NCBI RefSeq assembly: GCF_009557615.1
Contig: NZ_CP045652.1
Span: 1,922,001-1,986,000, forward strand
Direction of reading: 5' to 3'
Source: Sphingobacteruim zhuxiongii
Lineage (GTDB): Bacteria; Bacteroidota; Bacteroidia; Sphingobacteriales; Sphingobacteriaceae
Length of the DNA: 64,000 bases
This document shows, one piece after another, positions 24,404 to 32,692 of this stretch (positions within the stretch are counted from its first letter, which is position 1; each line of letters opens with the position of its first letter). The notes below the pieces were generated by a model that saw nothing but the letters and a program-made list of their open reading frames with translations, had not been told where the DNA came from and searched no databases. The translations under genes were made by a program, and so were the position numbers.

Positions 24404-24916
24404 ATGAGCGGGCTTAATGAACATGATTTTGAGGAAATTTTTGACCAATATTTCGATTTAATCTACGCTGGGTTTTTCCGACGCTGTAAGTCTCATGAAA
24501 CCAGCCAAGACCTTACACAAATTACTTTTATTAAACTTTGGACGTATCGAGAGACCGTTGATCCAGAAATTCCTATACGTATCCAATTGTTGCGTAAAGC
24601 AAAACTTGTATTCATCGATTGGCTCAGACAGGAGGCCTATGTCCGCGAGCGTAAAAAGGAACTTAAAATTGAAGAATTAACCCAACTCAATGAACTCAAT
24701 TTTGAACTTCGAGACCAATTAGAGAAGGCTTTAGAGCAACTCCCAGAAGTTGGTAAGCGCGTATTTAAACTGGCGTATATCGATGGCTACAAAACCAAGG
24801 ATATCGCTGCTGAGCTTAATATCTCTGTGCGTACAGTGGAGAATCATTTGTATAGATCAGTAAAAAAGCTGCGTAAAATTCTTTGCCTAATCATCATCTA
24901 TCAACATATTCAATAA
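24404..24916 (+). CDS. ECF-type RNA polymerase sigma factor (FecI-like)
   Basis: A 170-residue sigma-70 family protein of the extracytoplasmic class. Region 2 is visible as the segment from EEIFDQYFDLIYAGF through DLTQITFIKLW; region 4 contains LEQLPEVGKRVFKLAYIDGYKTKDIA followed by a helix-turn-helix ISVRTVENHLYRSVKKLR. The anti-sigma FecR gene follows after 27 bp, and a SusC/SusD pair comes next, the usual cell-surface signalling layout in Bacteroidota. It lies 124 bp after the peptide export operon, which I take to be a separate transcription unit, though no clear terminator lies between. Confidence 0.92.
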   Translation: MSGLNEHDFEEIFDQYFDLIYAGFFRRCKSHETSQDLTQITFIKLWTYRETVDPEIPIRIQLLRKAKLVFIDWLRQEAYVRERKKELKIEELTQLNELNFELRDQLEKALEQLPEVGKRVFKLAYIDGYKTKDIAAELNISVRTVENHLYRSVKKLRKILCLIIIYQHIQ

Positions 24917-24943
24917 TTTTTTTCATGGCAGTGAGTAGTTTTA

Positions 24944-26002
24944 GTGGTTCAAACGAACTTACTTAAAAACAACCGAACCTTGAACCGACCTGACCTAGAT
25001 AAATTCTTAAATAATCAGTGCTCTTTTGAAGAGGCTAAGGCTATAGTAGATGATATTTTAGCCAATCGAATTTCTATCGATGAGATTGACCTGTTCGACC
25101 AAGTCTCAGAAGCAGATCTAGAAGCAGTAGACTATGCTTTCAAGCGCAGACTACAAGGGGAGTATTTCCCAAGACGCAAGTATGCCTTGCTATATCGAAC
25201 TTGTCGCATTGCTGCCGCCGCAGTACTGTTGATGTGCTTTACAGTCCCGCAAATCGAACAGGAGCAGCCTCAGTATTCATTAGCCGCAAAAACAACCCTA
25301 TTTAATACGCATGCTTTTCCTGTCCAGGCGATCTTACCGGACTCATCGAGTATCGTCTTAAGAGCCAATGCACAGATTTCTTATGCGACAAATTTTATAA
25401 AGAACCGACAGATCAAACAGACGCAGGGTTCGGTGAGCTATACGGTCACGAAAGACCCGCAACACCCATTTCAAGTGGTGTTCAATGAAGTGTCGACAAC
25501 TGCAATAGGAACAGTCTTTAGCATAGAGCAGCCTACAAATTATCGAGCTAAAATCTCTCTACATGAAGGGAAAGTCTTAGTTCGCGATATTGCGGGAAAA
25601 CGAACCGGCGATATCTACTTGAATCCGGGACAATCACTCATTATTGATGCTGAATTTGCCACTCGGTTCCTGTCTAGTAATAAGAAAAGTAAGCTGCCAA
25701 ATTGGAATATGAAATCCACATCTGTTAAGCTGAGCAGTTCACCGAACTTACAATGGACCAACGATCATGTGGGCTTCCAGAAAGTCGGTGCTCGGGAAGT
25801 GTTTAATATTATTGAGCAGCTATTTGATATCAAAATAATCGTTAACGAAGATGATATTATGTCCAATAGTTTCACTGGAAGTATTTATCGCAAAGACAAC
25901 TTGGCGACCTTGCTGAAAAATATTGCCGTCTTGATGGATATCACTTATGCGATCGAGAATGATGTAATTATCATATCCAAAGGAAAGGAGGACCGACTTT
26001 AA
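24944..26002 (+). CDS. FecR-family anti-sigma factor
   Basis: A 352-residue inner-membrane regulator of the sigma factor encoded just upstream. A cytoplasmic N-terminal part of about 85 residues (KFLNNQCSFEEAKAIVDDIL) is followed by one transmembrane segment (about 88-103, AAAAVLLMCFTVP). The periplasmic FecR domain has VLPDSS-like ILPDSSSIVLRANAQISY and the central FQVVFNEVSTTAIGTVFSI. The C-terminal DUF4974-type domain (about 270-350) has VFNIIEQLFDIKIIVNE and ends DVIIISKGK; it resembles an STN domain and should contact the SusC transporter. The GTG at 24944 is the longest start; a TTG 35 bases later would also fit. It precedes SusC by 57 bp. Confidence 0.92.
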   Translation: MVQTNLLKNNRTLNRPDLDKFLNNQCSFEEAKAIVDDILANRISIDEIDLFDQVSEADLEAVDYAFKRRLQGEYFPRRKYALLYRTCRIAAAAVLLMCFTVPQIEQEQPQYSLAAKTTLFNTHAFPVQAILPDSSSIVLRANAQISYATNFIKNRQIKQTQGSVSYTVTKDPQHPFQVVFNEVSTTAIGTVFSIEQPTNYRAKISLHEGKVLVRDIAGKRTGDIYLNPGQSLIIDAEFATRFLSSNKKSKLPNWNMKSTSVKLSSSPNLQWTNDHVGFQKVGAREVFNIIEQLFDIKIIVNEDDIMSNSFTGSIYRKDNLATLLKNIAVLMDITYAIENDVIIISKGKEDRL

Positions 26003-26059
26003 CAAAACCTCATATTAGAATCAACCTATACCTAATCTATAACCGTTAATAGCTATTTT

Positions 26060-29000
26060 ATGAAAAAAACACTTCATTTTCTAATGATTGTTGTTTTCGC
26101 CAGTTTCCTATTGAATGCCTATTCACAAGGAACGATAACAACAAAAGGTAGGATCGTCACCTTGGATGGTGAGCCGATCGCTGGATCTACCATCGAGATT
26201 ACGAATGTAAAAACTGGAACCAAGCAAAAGGTTGTTGCCGATGATGCTGGTGTTTTTACAGTTGGCAACTTATCCAGCTCCGCGAGCTACAGTATTCGTG
26301 TCATACACCTGGGCTACCAAGAAGAGGTAGTCAACGACTTTGTCGTTGCAGAGAACAATAATAATTCATTGTTAATTCGTTTGAAGCCAAATCAATCGGA
26401 TTTAGATGAGGTTGTTGTCATTGGCTACGGCACAGCGAAGAAGAAAGATCTCACCGGTGCCATTAGCAGCATAAAAGCTGAAAGTCTCTCGGCACAAGCA
26501 CCTCGAAATGTTCAGGATTTATTGCGTTCAAATGCTGCTGGTTTACAAGTAGGAATTGGTACTGATGCTAAAGCCGAATCATCCGTAGGAATACGTGGCG
26601 ATGGATCCCTAACCGCTAGCAATAATCCGCTCATTGTTCTTGATAATGTCATCTATGATGGAGCGATGTCTGACATCAATCCAAATGATATTGCGACAAT
26701 CGATGTGCTAAAAGATGCAAGTTCGGCAGCCGTATACGGATCCCGATCAGCTAATGGGGTCATTGTGATTACCACCAAGCGCGGGAAGGTAGGCAAGCCG
26801 CTTATTAACGTTGTCGCTAGCAATGGATTTGCTTCTTCTGCAAATCAGCCAAAGATTCTAGACCCTGCTGGATTCCTAAGTTTCCGTAAAGACTATAACG
26901 AAGGGCGTGTCATGGAAGAATACTTACAAAAATATCCAGAGATGTTTGTTGATCCCACTAAACTAGGACAGGTTGATCAACTCAGCTGGTACAACTATGA
27001 TCAAGCGACGCCAGTAACGGCGGTTACGGCGGATCAACTGACCACGAAATGGCTCTCTCGTCTGAACTTCAGCACGCCAGAGATTGAAAATTACTTCGCC
27101 GGAAACATCACCAAATGGGATGATCTAGTATTCCAAAGGGCATTTCAACAAGACTACAATGTCAGCGTATCGAATTCCTCAGAATATGTTTCGCAGTATA
27201 TCTCTGCTGGATATACCGACCGCGAAGGCATTATCGTTGGCGATCGTTATAAGAACTTACGTGCACGCGTCAATGTGGAATCAAAAGTCACCTCGTATTT
27301 AACAACGGGTGTAAATGTGCAGTTTGCATCCCGCGATGAGGGTTATTTAAAAGCTAACTGGAGTCAAATGACGATGATTTCTCCGTATGGCGCAAACCAT
27401 ATGGACGATTTAACCAGTAAATACAGAAGACGTCCGACCGGTCTAGATCCGATCAATCCGTTTTATGATAATGCTTATACCAATCGCGAGCAGCTTAATC
27501 AGAACTTAAATGCAATCGTTTATGCGAAGATTAAATTACCTTTTGGGATTGAGTACAATGTAAATTTCAACCCATACCTCAACTGGTATAACTACTATAA
27601 TCACTATTCTTCGCAAGGGGAAAACTGGTCAGCCTTAGGTGGCTCTGCCGATCGGAATCTTTCGAAAACCTACAACTGGCAAGTAGACAACATCTTGAGA
27701 TGGAATAAAGTCATTCAGGATGACCATAAAGTAGAAGTAACCTTATTGGCGAATGCCGAAAAAGGACAATATTGGTCGACTTCCACCTATGCTTACGGCT
27801 TTACGCCGAATGATAATCTTGGATACCACTTTATGAATGCTGGTGCTACCGCAACGGTAAAGAGCAATGATACCTACAAAACCGCTGATGCGCTTATGGG
27901 GCGTATATTCTATTCGTATAAAGATAAATACTTGTTAACGAGTTCTGTACGTCGTGATGGTTATTCTGCTTTTGGAAAAAAGAATCCACGTTCCTTATTT
28001 GCTGCTGTTGCGCTAGGGTGGGTATTCTCGGAGGAGCAATTCTTTGATAATACGGGATTGTTCAATTACGGAAAGCTACGCTTCTCTTGGGGGGAGAATG
28101 GAAATCGAGAGATCGGACAATATGCGGCACTTTCGCAAATGCAGTCAAGCTTACTTCCTTACTTAAATGCGGCGGGTAACTTCTTTACCACATCGCAAAT
28201 TTACGTAACAACTATGGCCAACTATAACCTGAAATGGGAGCGTACCGGTACCTATAATCTCGGATTAGACTTTGGACTCTTCAATAACCGATTGACGGGA
28301 GCATTAGAAGGCTATGTTGCCACTACGAACGATTTATTGATGGAGCGATCCTTGCCGAATATTACAGGATTTAGTGATGTGATGTCCAATTTAGGAAGAT
28401 TAAGTAATCGTGGGGTCGAATTGACATTAAATGCAACACCATATAAAACCGAAGACCTTGCATGGCAGATTTCTGGAAATTTCTCCTTCAATCGTAGAAA
28501 GATTAAATCCTTATACGGCGATATGATTTCTATTGTCGATGAAAAAGGTAATGTGATCGAGACTAGAGAAGCAGATGATGAAAGTAATCAATGGTTTATT
28601 GGTCAAGATCCAGACCGCATCTGGGCGTATCAGCGTGATGGCGTTTGGCAATATGATGAAGCAGACCTAGCGAAGCCTTATGGTTTGCAGCCTGGTGATT
28701 TCAAGTATTTAGACCAAAATGGGGATGGGGTGATGAACAACAAGGATAAGGTATTCCAAGGCTATAAGACGCCGCGCTTTAGATGGTCGCTACGTAATGA
28801 AGTATCCTATAAGAATTTCGACTTCTCTTTTGTATTATATTCCTATCTAAAGTATTATGGTGCATTTCAACGCGCAGCAAATACTTATTCCTTTCCAGAT
28901 CGTACGTCAGACTATGACTTCCCACGATGGACAAAGGACAACCCAATAGATGATTATGCGCGTATCGGTTCTAAAAATATTGGCACCAATTGGGTCAATA

Positions 29001-29203
29001 AATCATTCGTACGCTTAGAGAATGTGACGCTATCGTATAACGTTCCTAAATCTGTATTGAATAAGTTAGAAATTCAAAACTTAAGACTTAACCTGACGAT
29101 GCAGAATCTAGGGGTATTAGCAAATGACTGGTCATTCTGGGATCCTGAAAGTGAGACAGTAACCCCTCGGACGATCAACTTTGGAATCAACCTGACCCTA
29201 TAA
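26060..29203 (+). CDS. SusC/RagA-family TonB-linked outer-membrane transporter (locus B)
   Basis: A 1047-residue TonB-dependent transporter for oligosaccharides. It has a signal peptide ending AYSQ (about residue 22), a carboxypeptidase-regulatory-like domain (about 28-110), TonB box DEVVVIGYG (about 116-124), a plug containing QDLLRSNAAGLQVG, NNPLIVLDNVIYDG and SRSANGVIVITTKRGK, and a barrel ending INLTL. Although an ECF-sigma/FecR pair is directly upstream, I see no separate STN signalling domain between the signal peptide and the Ig-like domain. SusD follows by 15 bp. The CE15 esterase at the end of the operon suggests a glucuronic-acid-bearing substrate such as glucuronoxylan. Confidence 0.95.
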   Translation: MKKTLHFLMIVVFASFLLNAYSQGTITTKGRIVTLDGEPIAGSTIEITNVKTGTKQKVVADDAGVFTVGNLSSSASYSIRVIHLGYQEEVVNDFVVAENNNNSLLIRLKPNQSDLDEVVVIGYGTAKKKDLTGAISSIKAESLSAQAPRNVQDLLRSNAAGLQVGIGTDAKAESSVGIRGDGSLTASNNPLIVLDNVIYDGAMSDINPNDIATIDVLKDASSAAVYGSRSANGVIVITTKRGKVGKPLINVVASNGFASSANQPKILDPAGFLSFRKDYNEGRVMEEYLQKYPEMFVDPTKLGQVDQLSWYNYDQATPVTAVTADQLTTKWLSRLNFSTPEIENYFAGNITKWDDLVFQRAFQQDYNVSVSNSSEYVSQYISAGYTDREGIIVGDRYKNLRARVNVESKVTSYLTTGVNVQFASRDEGYLKANWSQMTMISPYGANHMDDLTSKYRRRPTGLDPINPFYDNAYTNREQLNQNLNAIVYAKIKLPFGIEYNVNFNPYLNWYNYYNHYSSQGENWSALGGSADRNLSKTYNWQVDNILRWNKVIQDDHKVEVTLLANAEKGQYWSTSTYAYGFTPNDNLGYHFMNAGATATVKSNDTYKTADALMGRIFYSYKDKYLLTSSVRRDGYSAFGKKNPRSLFAAVALGWVFSEEQFFDNTGLFNYGKLRFSWGENGNREIGQYAALSQMQSSLLPYLNAAGNFFTTSQIYVTTMANYNLKWERTGTYNLGLDFGLFNNRLTGALEGYVATTNDLLMERSLPNITGFSDVMSNLGRLSNRGVELTLNATPYKTEDLAWQISGNFSFNRRKIKSLYGDMISIVDEKGNVIETREADDESNQWFIGQDPDRIWAYQRDGVWQYDEADLAKPYGLQPGDFKYLDQNGDGVMNNKDKVFQGYKTPRFRWSLRNEVSYKNFDFSFVLYSYLKYYGAFQRAANTYSFPDRTSDYDFPRWTKDNPIDDYARIGSKNIGTNWVNKSFVRLENVTLSYNVPKSVLNKLEIQNLRLNLTMQNLGVLANDWSFWDPESETVTPRTINFGINLTL

Positions 29204-29218
29204 CTTAATGCTATTCTT

Positions 29219-31060
29219 ATGAAAAGTTTTCATATCTCTATAATTACTGCCTTAGCGATTGTTTCGCTAGCTTCCAGTTGTAAGAAATCATGGCTCGATC
29301 CAAAGCCATTATCCTTTTATACCCCCGAAAACACCTTTGATAATGAGGGTGGCTTTGATGCTGCGCTTGCCGCTTGCGAGCATATTATGCGCTCTGAATT
29401 TATGGGCGATGGGATGCCACAGTTAACGGAAATGATCCTTTCGGATATTGCTGTTGAAGGCACGACCGATAAGGCAGGACCACAAATGGACCTAGACATC
29501 AGTCTACTACCAGATGCAAATCTGAACAATATGGATTTCACCCGTGTTGGTTGGTATTGGGAGAATGCCTATAAAGCTATTCAATATGCCAATATCATTA
29601 TTTCGAGGAGTGCAGGCTTGGAATTTAAAAACGAAGCCGAGAAAAATCGAATTCTTGGTCAAGCTTATTTTCATCGTGCTTATTGGTATTACAAACTAGT
29701 CCATCAATTTGGTGATGTACCTTATATCGATCAGGAAATCAACGAGCCTAGAACAGATTACTATTCGAATAGTCGATGGGATATCCTCGCGCGTTTAAAA
29801 ACCGAATTGGAAACCGCCTACCAACATGTTCCGCAAACGACAGTACGTGGACGTGTCAACAAGGGTGCTGTAGGCACTTTGCTGGTAAAAATATACCTTT
29901 CCCTGGGTGAATTTCAAAAAGCAATTGATGTAGGTAAGCAAGTGGTGGCAACCCATCCTTTAATGAACAATCGATTTACCGTTAATCAGACAAAGCCGCG
30001 CACGAATTTAATGCACGATTTGCATAGCGTAGAGGCGAAGATTGATCTTAGTAATTCGGAAGGAATTTTATACATTATGTCTTATCCGAATGTTTTAGGT
30101 TCGATCCGCTCACAATTGGGTCGTCAGCTAATCCCGCGTATTGTAGGGGTGACGACGCCAGATGGCAAAACGGGGATTGCATTTGACAAGAGCGTTGAAC
30201 CCGCATTGGAAATCAATAGCATCTATGGTCGTGGAATTGGTAGAGCACGCCTCAGCAACTATTATCAATATACGGTGTGGACAGCCAAAGAAAAAGACGA
30301 TCTCCGTGGCGTGTATAATCGCGACAGTTGGGTTAGCCCGGCTGATTTAAAGTACAATGATCCGAACTTAAAGAAAAGCGGAAATGTATATTACGGGAAG
30401 AACCTAGTGAAGAACCCGGCTATGTCAGTGGAAGATTCCATCCGTAGCTGGTATCAGTGGCCTCATTTTAAGACCTTCGTTCCGGATCCTCTTTCGGGCG
30501 ACTGGAATTGGGGTGGCGAAACGCCGATGTATATTTACCGTTCTGCTGAAGTTTACCTGTTGATTGCGGAGGCATACTACTGGATGAACAACCTAGGCGG
30601 CGCCGCGGAAATGCTCAATTTGGTGCGCAGTAGAGCTAAGGCAAGTCCCTTATTAGCCTCCGAAGTTAATATAGGTTCCATTGTCGATGAACGTGCTCGG
30701 GAGCTCTATTTTGAGGAAAACAGACATTTAGAACTTACTAGAATTGCATTTATTTACGCAAAAACAGGAAAAAGTTGTGAATATTTTGGCCGAACTTATA
30801 AATTAGAGACAATATCGGGACCTAGCGGTTCCTCGTATAATAAACAACCTGGTTATAATTTTTATTTTGACTGGGTGATGCAGAAGAATAATTTTTACAA
30901 TAAAGGCGTTAAACATAGGTGGGCAGAATACAAGATGAGTAATCACCACATCCTATGGCCAGTGCCGGCAGCGGCAATTAATGCCAATACCAAGGGAACC
31001 ATCAATCAAAATATAGGATACCCAGGTGCTGCAAATAACATTAGTCCTAAACCACTTTAA
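29219..31060 (+). CDS. SusD/RagB-family glycan-binding lipoprotein (locus B)
   Basis: A 613-residue lipoprotein partner of the preceding SusC. The lipobox is ASSC with Cys21, then KKSWLDPKPLSFYTPENTF. TPR-like helices include RILGQAYFHRAYWYYKLVHQFGDVPYID; the C-terminal half has MYIYRSAEVYLLIAEAYYWM, DERARELYFEENRHLELTR and HHILWPVPAAAINAN...NIGYPG. At 613 residues it is somewhat longer than the usual 500-580, with extra sequence around the C-terminal third (for example the SGPSGSSYNKQPGYN loop). It is co-transcribed with SusC (15 bp gap) and followed 11 bp later by the CE15 gene. Confidence 0.94.
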   Translation: MKSFHISIITALAIVSLASSCKKSWLDPKPLSFYTPENTFDNEGGFDAALAACEHIMRSEFMGDGMPQLTEMILSDIAVEGTTDKAGPQMDLDISLLPDANLNNMDFTRVGWYWENAYKAIQYANIIISRSAGLEFKNEAEKNRILGQAYFHRAYWYYKLVHQFGDVPYIDQEINEPRTDYYSNSRWDILARLKTELETAYQHVPQTTVRGRVNKGAVGTLLVKIYLSLGEFQKAIDVGKQVVATHPLMNNRFTVNQTKPRTNLMHDLHSVEAKIDLSNSEGILYIMSYPNVLGSIRSQLGRQLIPRIVGVTTPDGKTGIAFDKSVEPALEINSIYGRGIGRARLSNYYQYTVWTAKEKDDLRGVYNRDSWVSPADLKYNDPNLKKSGNVYYGKNLVKNPAMSVEDSIRSWYQWPHFKTFVPDPLSGDWNWGGETPMYIYRSAEVYLLIAEAYYWMNNLGGAAEMLNLVRSRAKASPLLASEVNIGSIVDERARELYFEENRHLELTRIAFIYAKTGKSCEYFGRTYKLETISGPSGSSYNKQPGYNFYFDWVMQKNNFYNKGVKHRWAEYKMSNHHILWPVPAAAINANTKGTINQNIGYPGAANNISPKPL

Positions 31061-31071
31061 ACCATATTCCT

Positions 31072-32325
31072 ATGAAATCATTAAAGTATGCGTTATTGTG
31101 CCTCTGTCTGTCGCCTTTTTTTGCGACCAGTCAGCAAGTGAATTATGATGAGTCCCTCGTCGGCAGCTATGAGCTCCCCGATGTACTCCGTTCAAATGAT
31201 GGGACAAAAATAGATAACAAGCAGAAATGGGAGAAAATAAGACGCCCTGAGGTCTTAGAAACTTACAGCAGCTTAGTATATGGTCGCACGCCAACGGAGG
31301 AAATACCGGTCAGCTATGAGCTGCTGACCGAGAATAAACAGGCGTTGAATGGGTTTGCTACCATGCGTCAAGTGAAAATGACCTTCTCCAAGAATGGTAA
31401 AACGGTAAACGCACTTTTGTTGCTGATGCTTCCCAACCATGTTAAGAAAAAGATTCCCATGTTTGTCGGTTACAACTTCAAAGGCAACCATAGTACCATT
31501 GCAGATTCTAGTATTATCTACAGTGAGAACTTTAAATTGGTTCGCGAACCAGACCATTTAGATTGGATACGGGGCGTGCAAGCCAAGCGTTGGGATTATA
31601 CCCAAATCATTAAACGTGGATATGGGGTTGCCACCATGTGTTACCATGATATATTCCCTGATAAGGATGGCTTCAAGGATTACAGCATTGCGGCTTTATT
31701 TTCAGACTACAGCTCGCGGCAGCAGGCAGGTGATAACTGGGAAGCAATAGGAGCATGGGCATGGGGATCCTCTCGTATTGTAGACTACCTCGAAACACTC
31801 CCTGAAATTGATAAGCGTCGCCTCGCCATTATTGGCCACTCCCGACAAGGGAAAGCCGCACTTTGGGCAGGCGCGCAGGATCCACGCTTCCACGTCGTGA
31901 TCTCAAATGATTCTGGGGAAGGTGGAGCTGCTATTTCCCGCCGTAACTACGGCGAAACCCTCGCAATCGTCACCGGCATCAAACCCGCATGGTTCGCCAA
32001 GAACCTTAATGCGTACCACGGTAGAGAGAAAGAAATGCCATTCGATCAACATATGCTTGTCGCCTTGATGGCGCCCCGACCTGTGTATGTCGCCAGTGCA
32101 GAAGAAGACCGATGGGCAGACCCCAAAGGGGAGTACCTTTCCGCATACCACGCTGGACCTGTCTATGCGCTGTACAAGAAGAAAGGACTACCCAGCGAAA
32201 CACCACCAGCCGTACATCAACCGATATACAACGATGTCGGATATCATATCCGAGCAGGAATTCACGATGTCAACTCCTATGACTGGTTTTGCTATCTGAA
32301 TTTTTTCGATAAAATGGGGCGATGA
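31072..32325 (+). CDS. CE15-like glucuronoyl methylesterase, secreted alpha/beta hydrolase
   Basis: A 417-residue secreted hydrolase, signal peptide ending ATSQ (about residue 21). It is predicted to cleave esters between 4-O-methyl-glucuronic acid of xylan and lignin or methanol. The CE15 signature is present: nucleophile Ser257 in GHSRQGK, the glutamate Glu283 in NDSGEGGAA, and His398 in GIHDVNSYDW, all in the usual order with DNWEAIGAWAWGSSRIVDYL before the elbow. The bacterial CE15 layout, with an N-terminal segment VYGRTP and a long insert, is kept. It is the last gene of locus B; its stop codon lies in the stem of a 20-bp hairpin terminator. Confidence 0.88.
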   Translation: MKSLKYALLCLCLSPFFATSQQVNYDESLVGSYELPDVLRSNDGTKIDNKQKWEKIRRPEVLETYSSLVYGRTPTEEIPVSYELLTENKQALNGFATMRQVKMTFSKNGKTVNALLLLMLPNHVKKKIPMFVGYNFKGNHSTIADSSIIYSENFKLVREPDHLDWIRGVQAKRWDYTQIIKRGYGVATMCYHDIFPDKDGFKDYSIAALFSDYSSRQQAGDNWEAIGAWAWGSSRIVDYLETLPEIDKRRLAIIGHSRQGKAALWAGAQDPRFHVVISNDSGEGGAAISRRNYGETLAIVTGIKPAWFAKNLNAYHGREKEMPFDQHMLVALMAPRPVYVASAEEDRWADPKGEYLSAYHAGPVYALYKKKGLPSETPPAVHQPIYNDVGYHIRAGIHDVNSYDWFCYLNFFDKMGR

Positions 32326-32373
32326 TAAAATAAAGTGGCCAAATATGAAATACTTGGCCACTTTATTTTATCA
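32323..32373. terminator. 20-bp perfect hairpin terminator containing the CE15 stop codon
   Basis: Positions 32323-32342 and 32354-32373 form a perfect 20-bp inverted repeat (TGATAAAATAAAGTGGCCAA and its complement) around an 11-nt loop. The TGA that begins the left arm is the stop codon of the CE15 gene. Runs of A on the left and T on the right give it terminator properties in both directions. Confidence 0.85.
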
Positions 32374-32692
32374 TCAGTATTTAGATGTGTGGTGGCTAAT
32401 GTATGTGTTAGTATTTAGTCATCTCCATAGATTTGAGTACTAGCCTAGCAGCAATGCTTACACAACCTTCTCTAACTACTAATTACTAAATTCTAATATC
32501 TTACACTTGGAGGTACCGTCTGTTCCTTTGGCTTGAGCTTATCGTTTCATGATTTGCTTAGCACAATGCTCCTGACGGTTATTGGATCAACGATTAGTTT
32601 CTTACTTAGTAAGCTGCTTAATCAACGATTTAGAAAGTAAAATTAAAGGCACCCGAGGGTGCCTTTTTCTACTGTTTATGCTAACATTGATT
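32374..32692. other. gene-free region with paired segments and a distal hairpin
   Basis: About 320 bp between two convergent genes. A hairpin AAAGGCACCC / GGGTGCCTTT with TTTTT sits at 32645-32668 and can terminate both strands. Upstream of it ACCGTC (32515-32520) can pair with GACGGT (32574-32579), ATCAACGATT occurs twice (32586 and 32621), and CTTAC-TTA-GTAAG lies between those repeats. No convincing protein is encoded. A small structured RNA ending at the hairpin is possible but unproven. Confidence 0.4.
32645..32668. terminator. terminator of the double hydrolase gene (bidirectional)
   Basis: AAAGGCACCC and GGGTGCCTTT form a 10-bp stem with a minimal loop (GA), followed by TTTT on the plus strand and by AATTTTAC on the minus strand. 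It lies 25 bp downstream of the stop of the leftward hydrolase gene. Confidence 0.75.
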
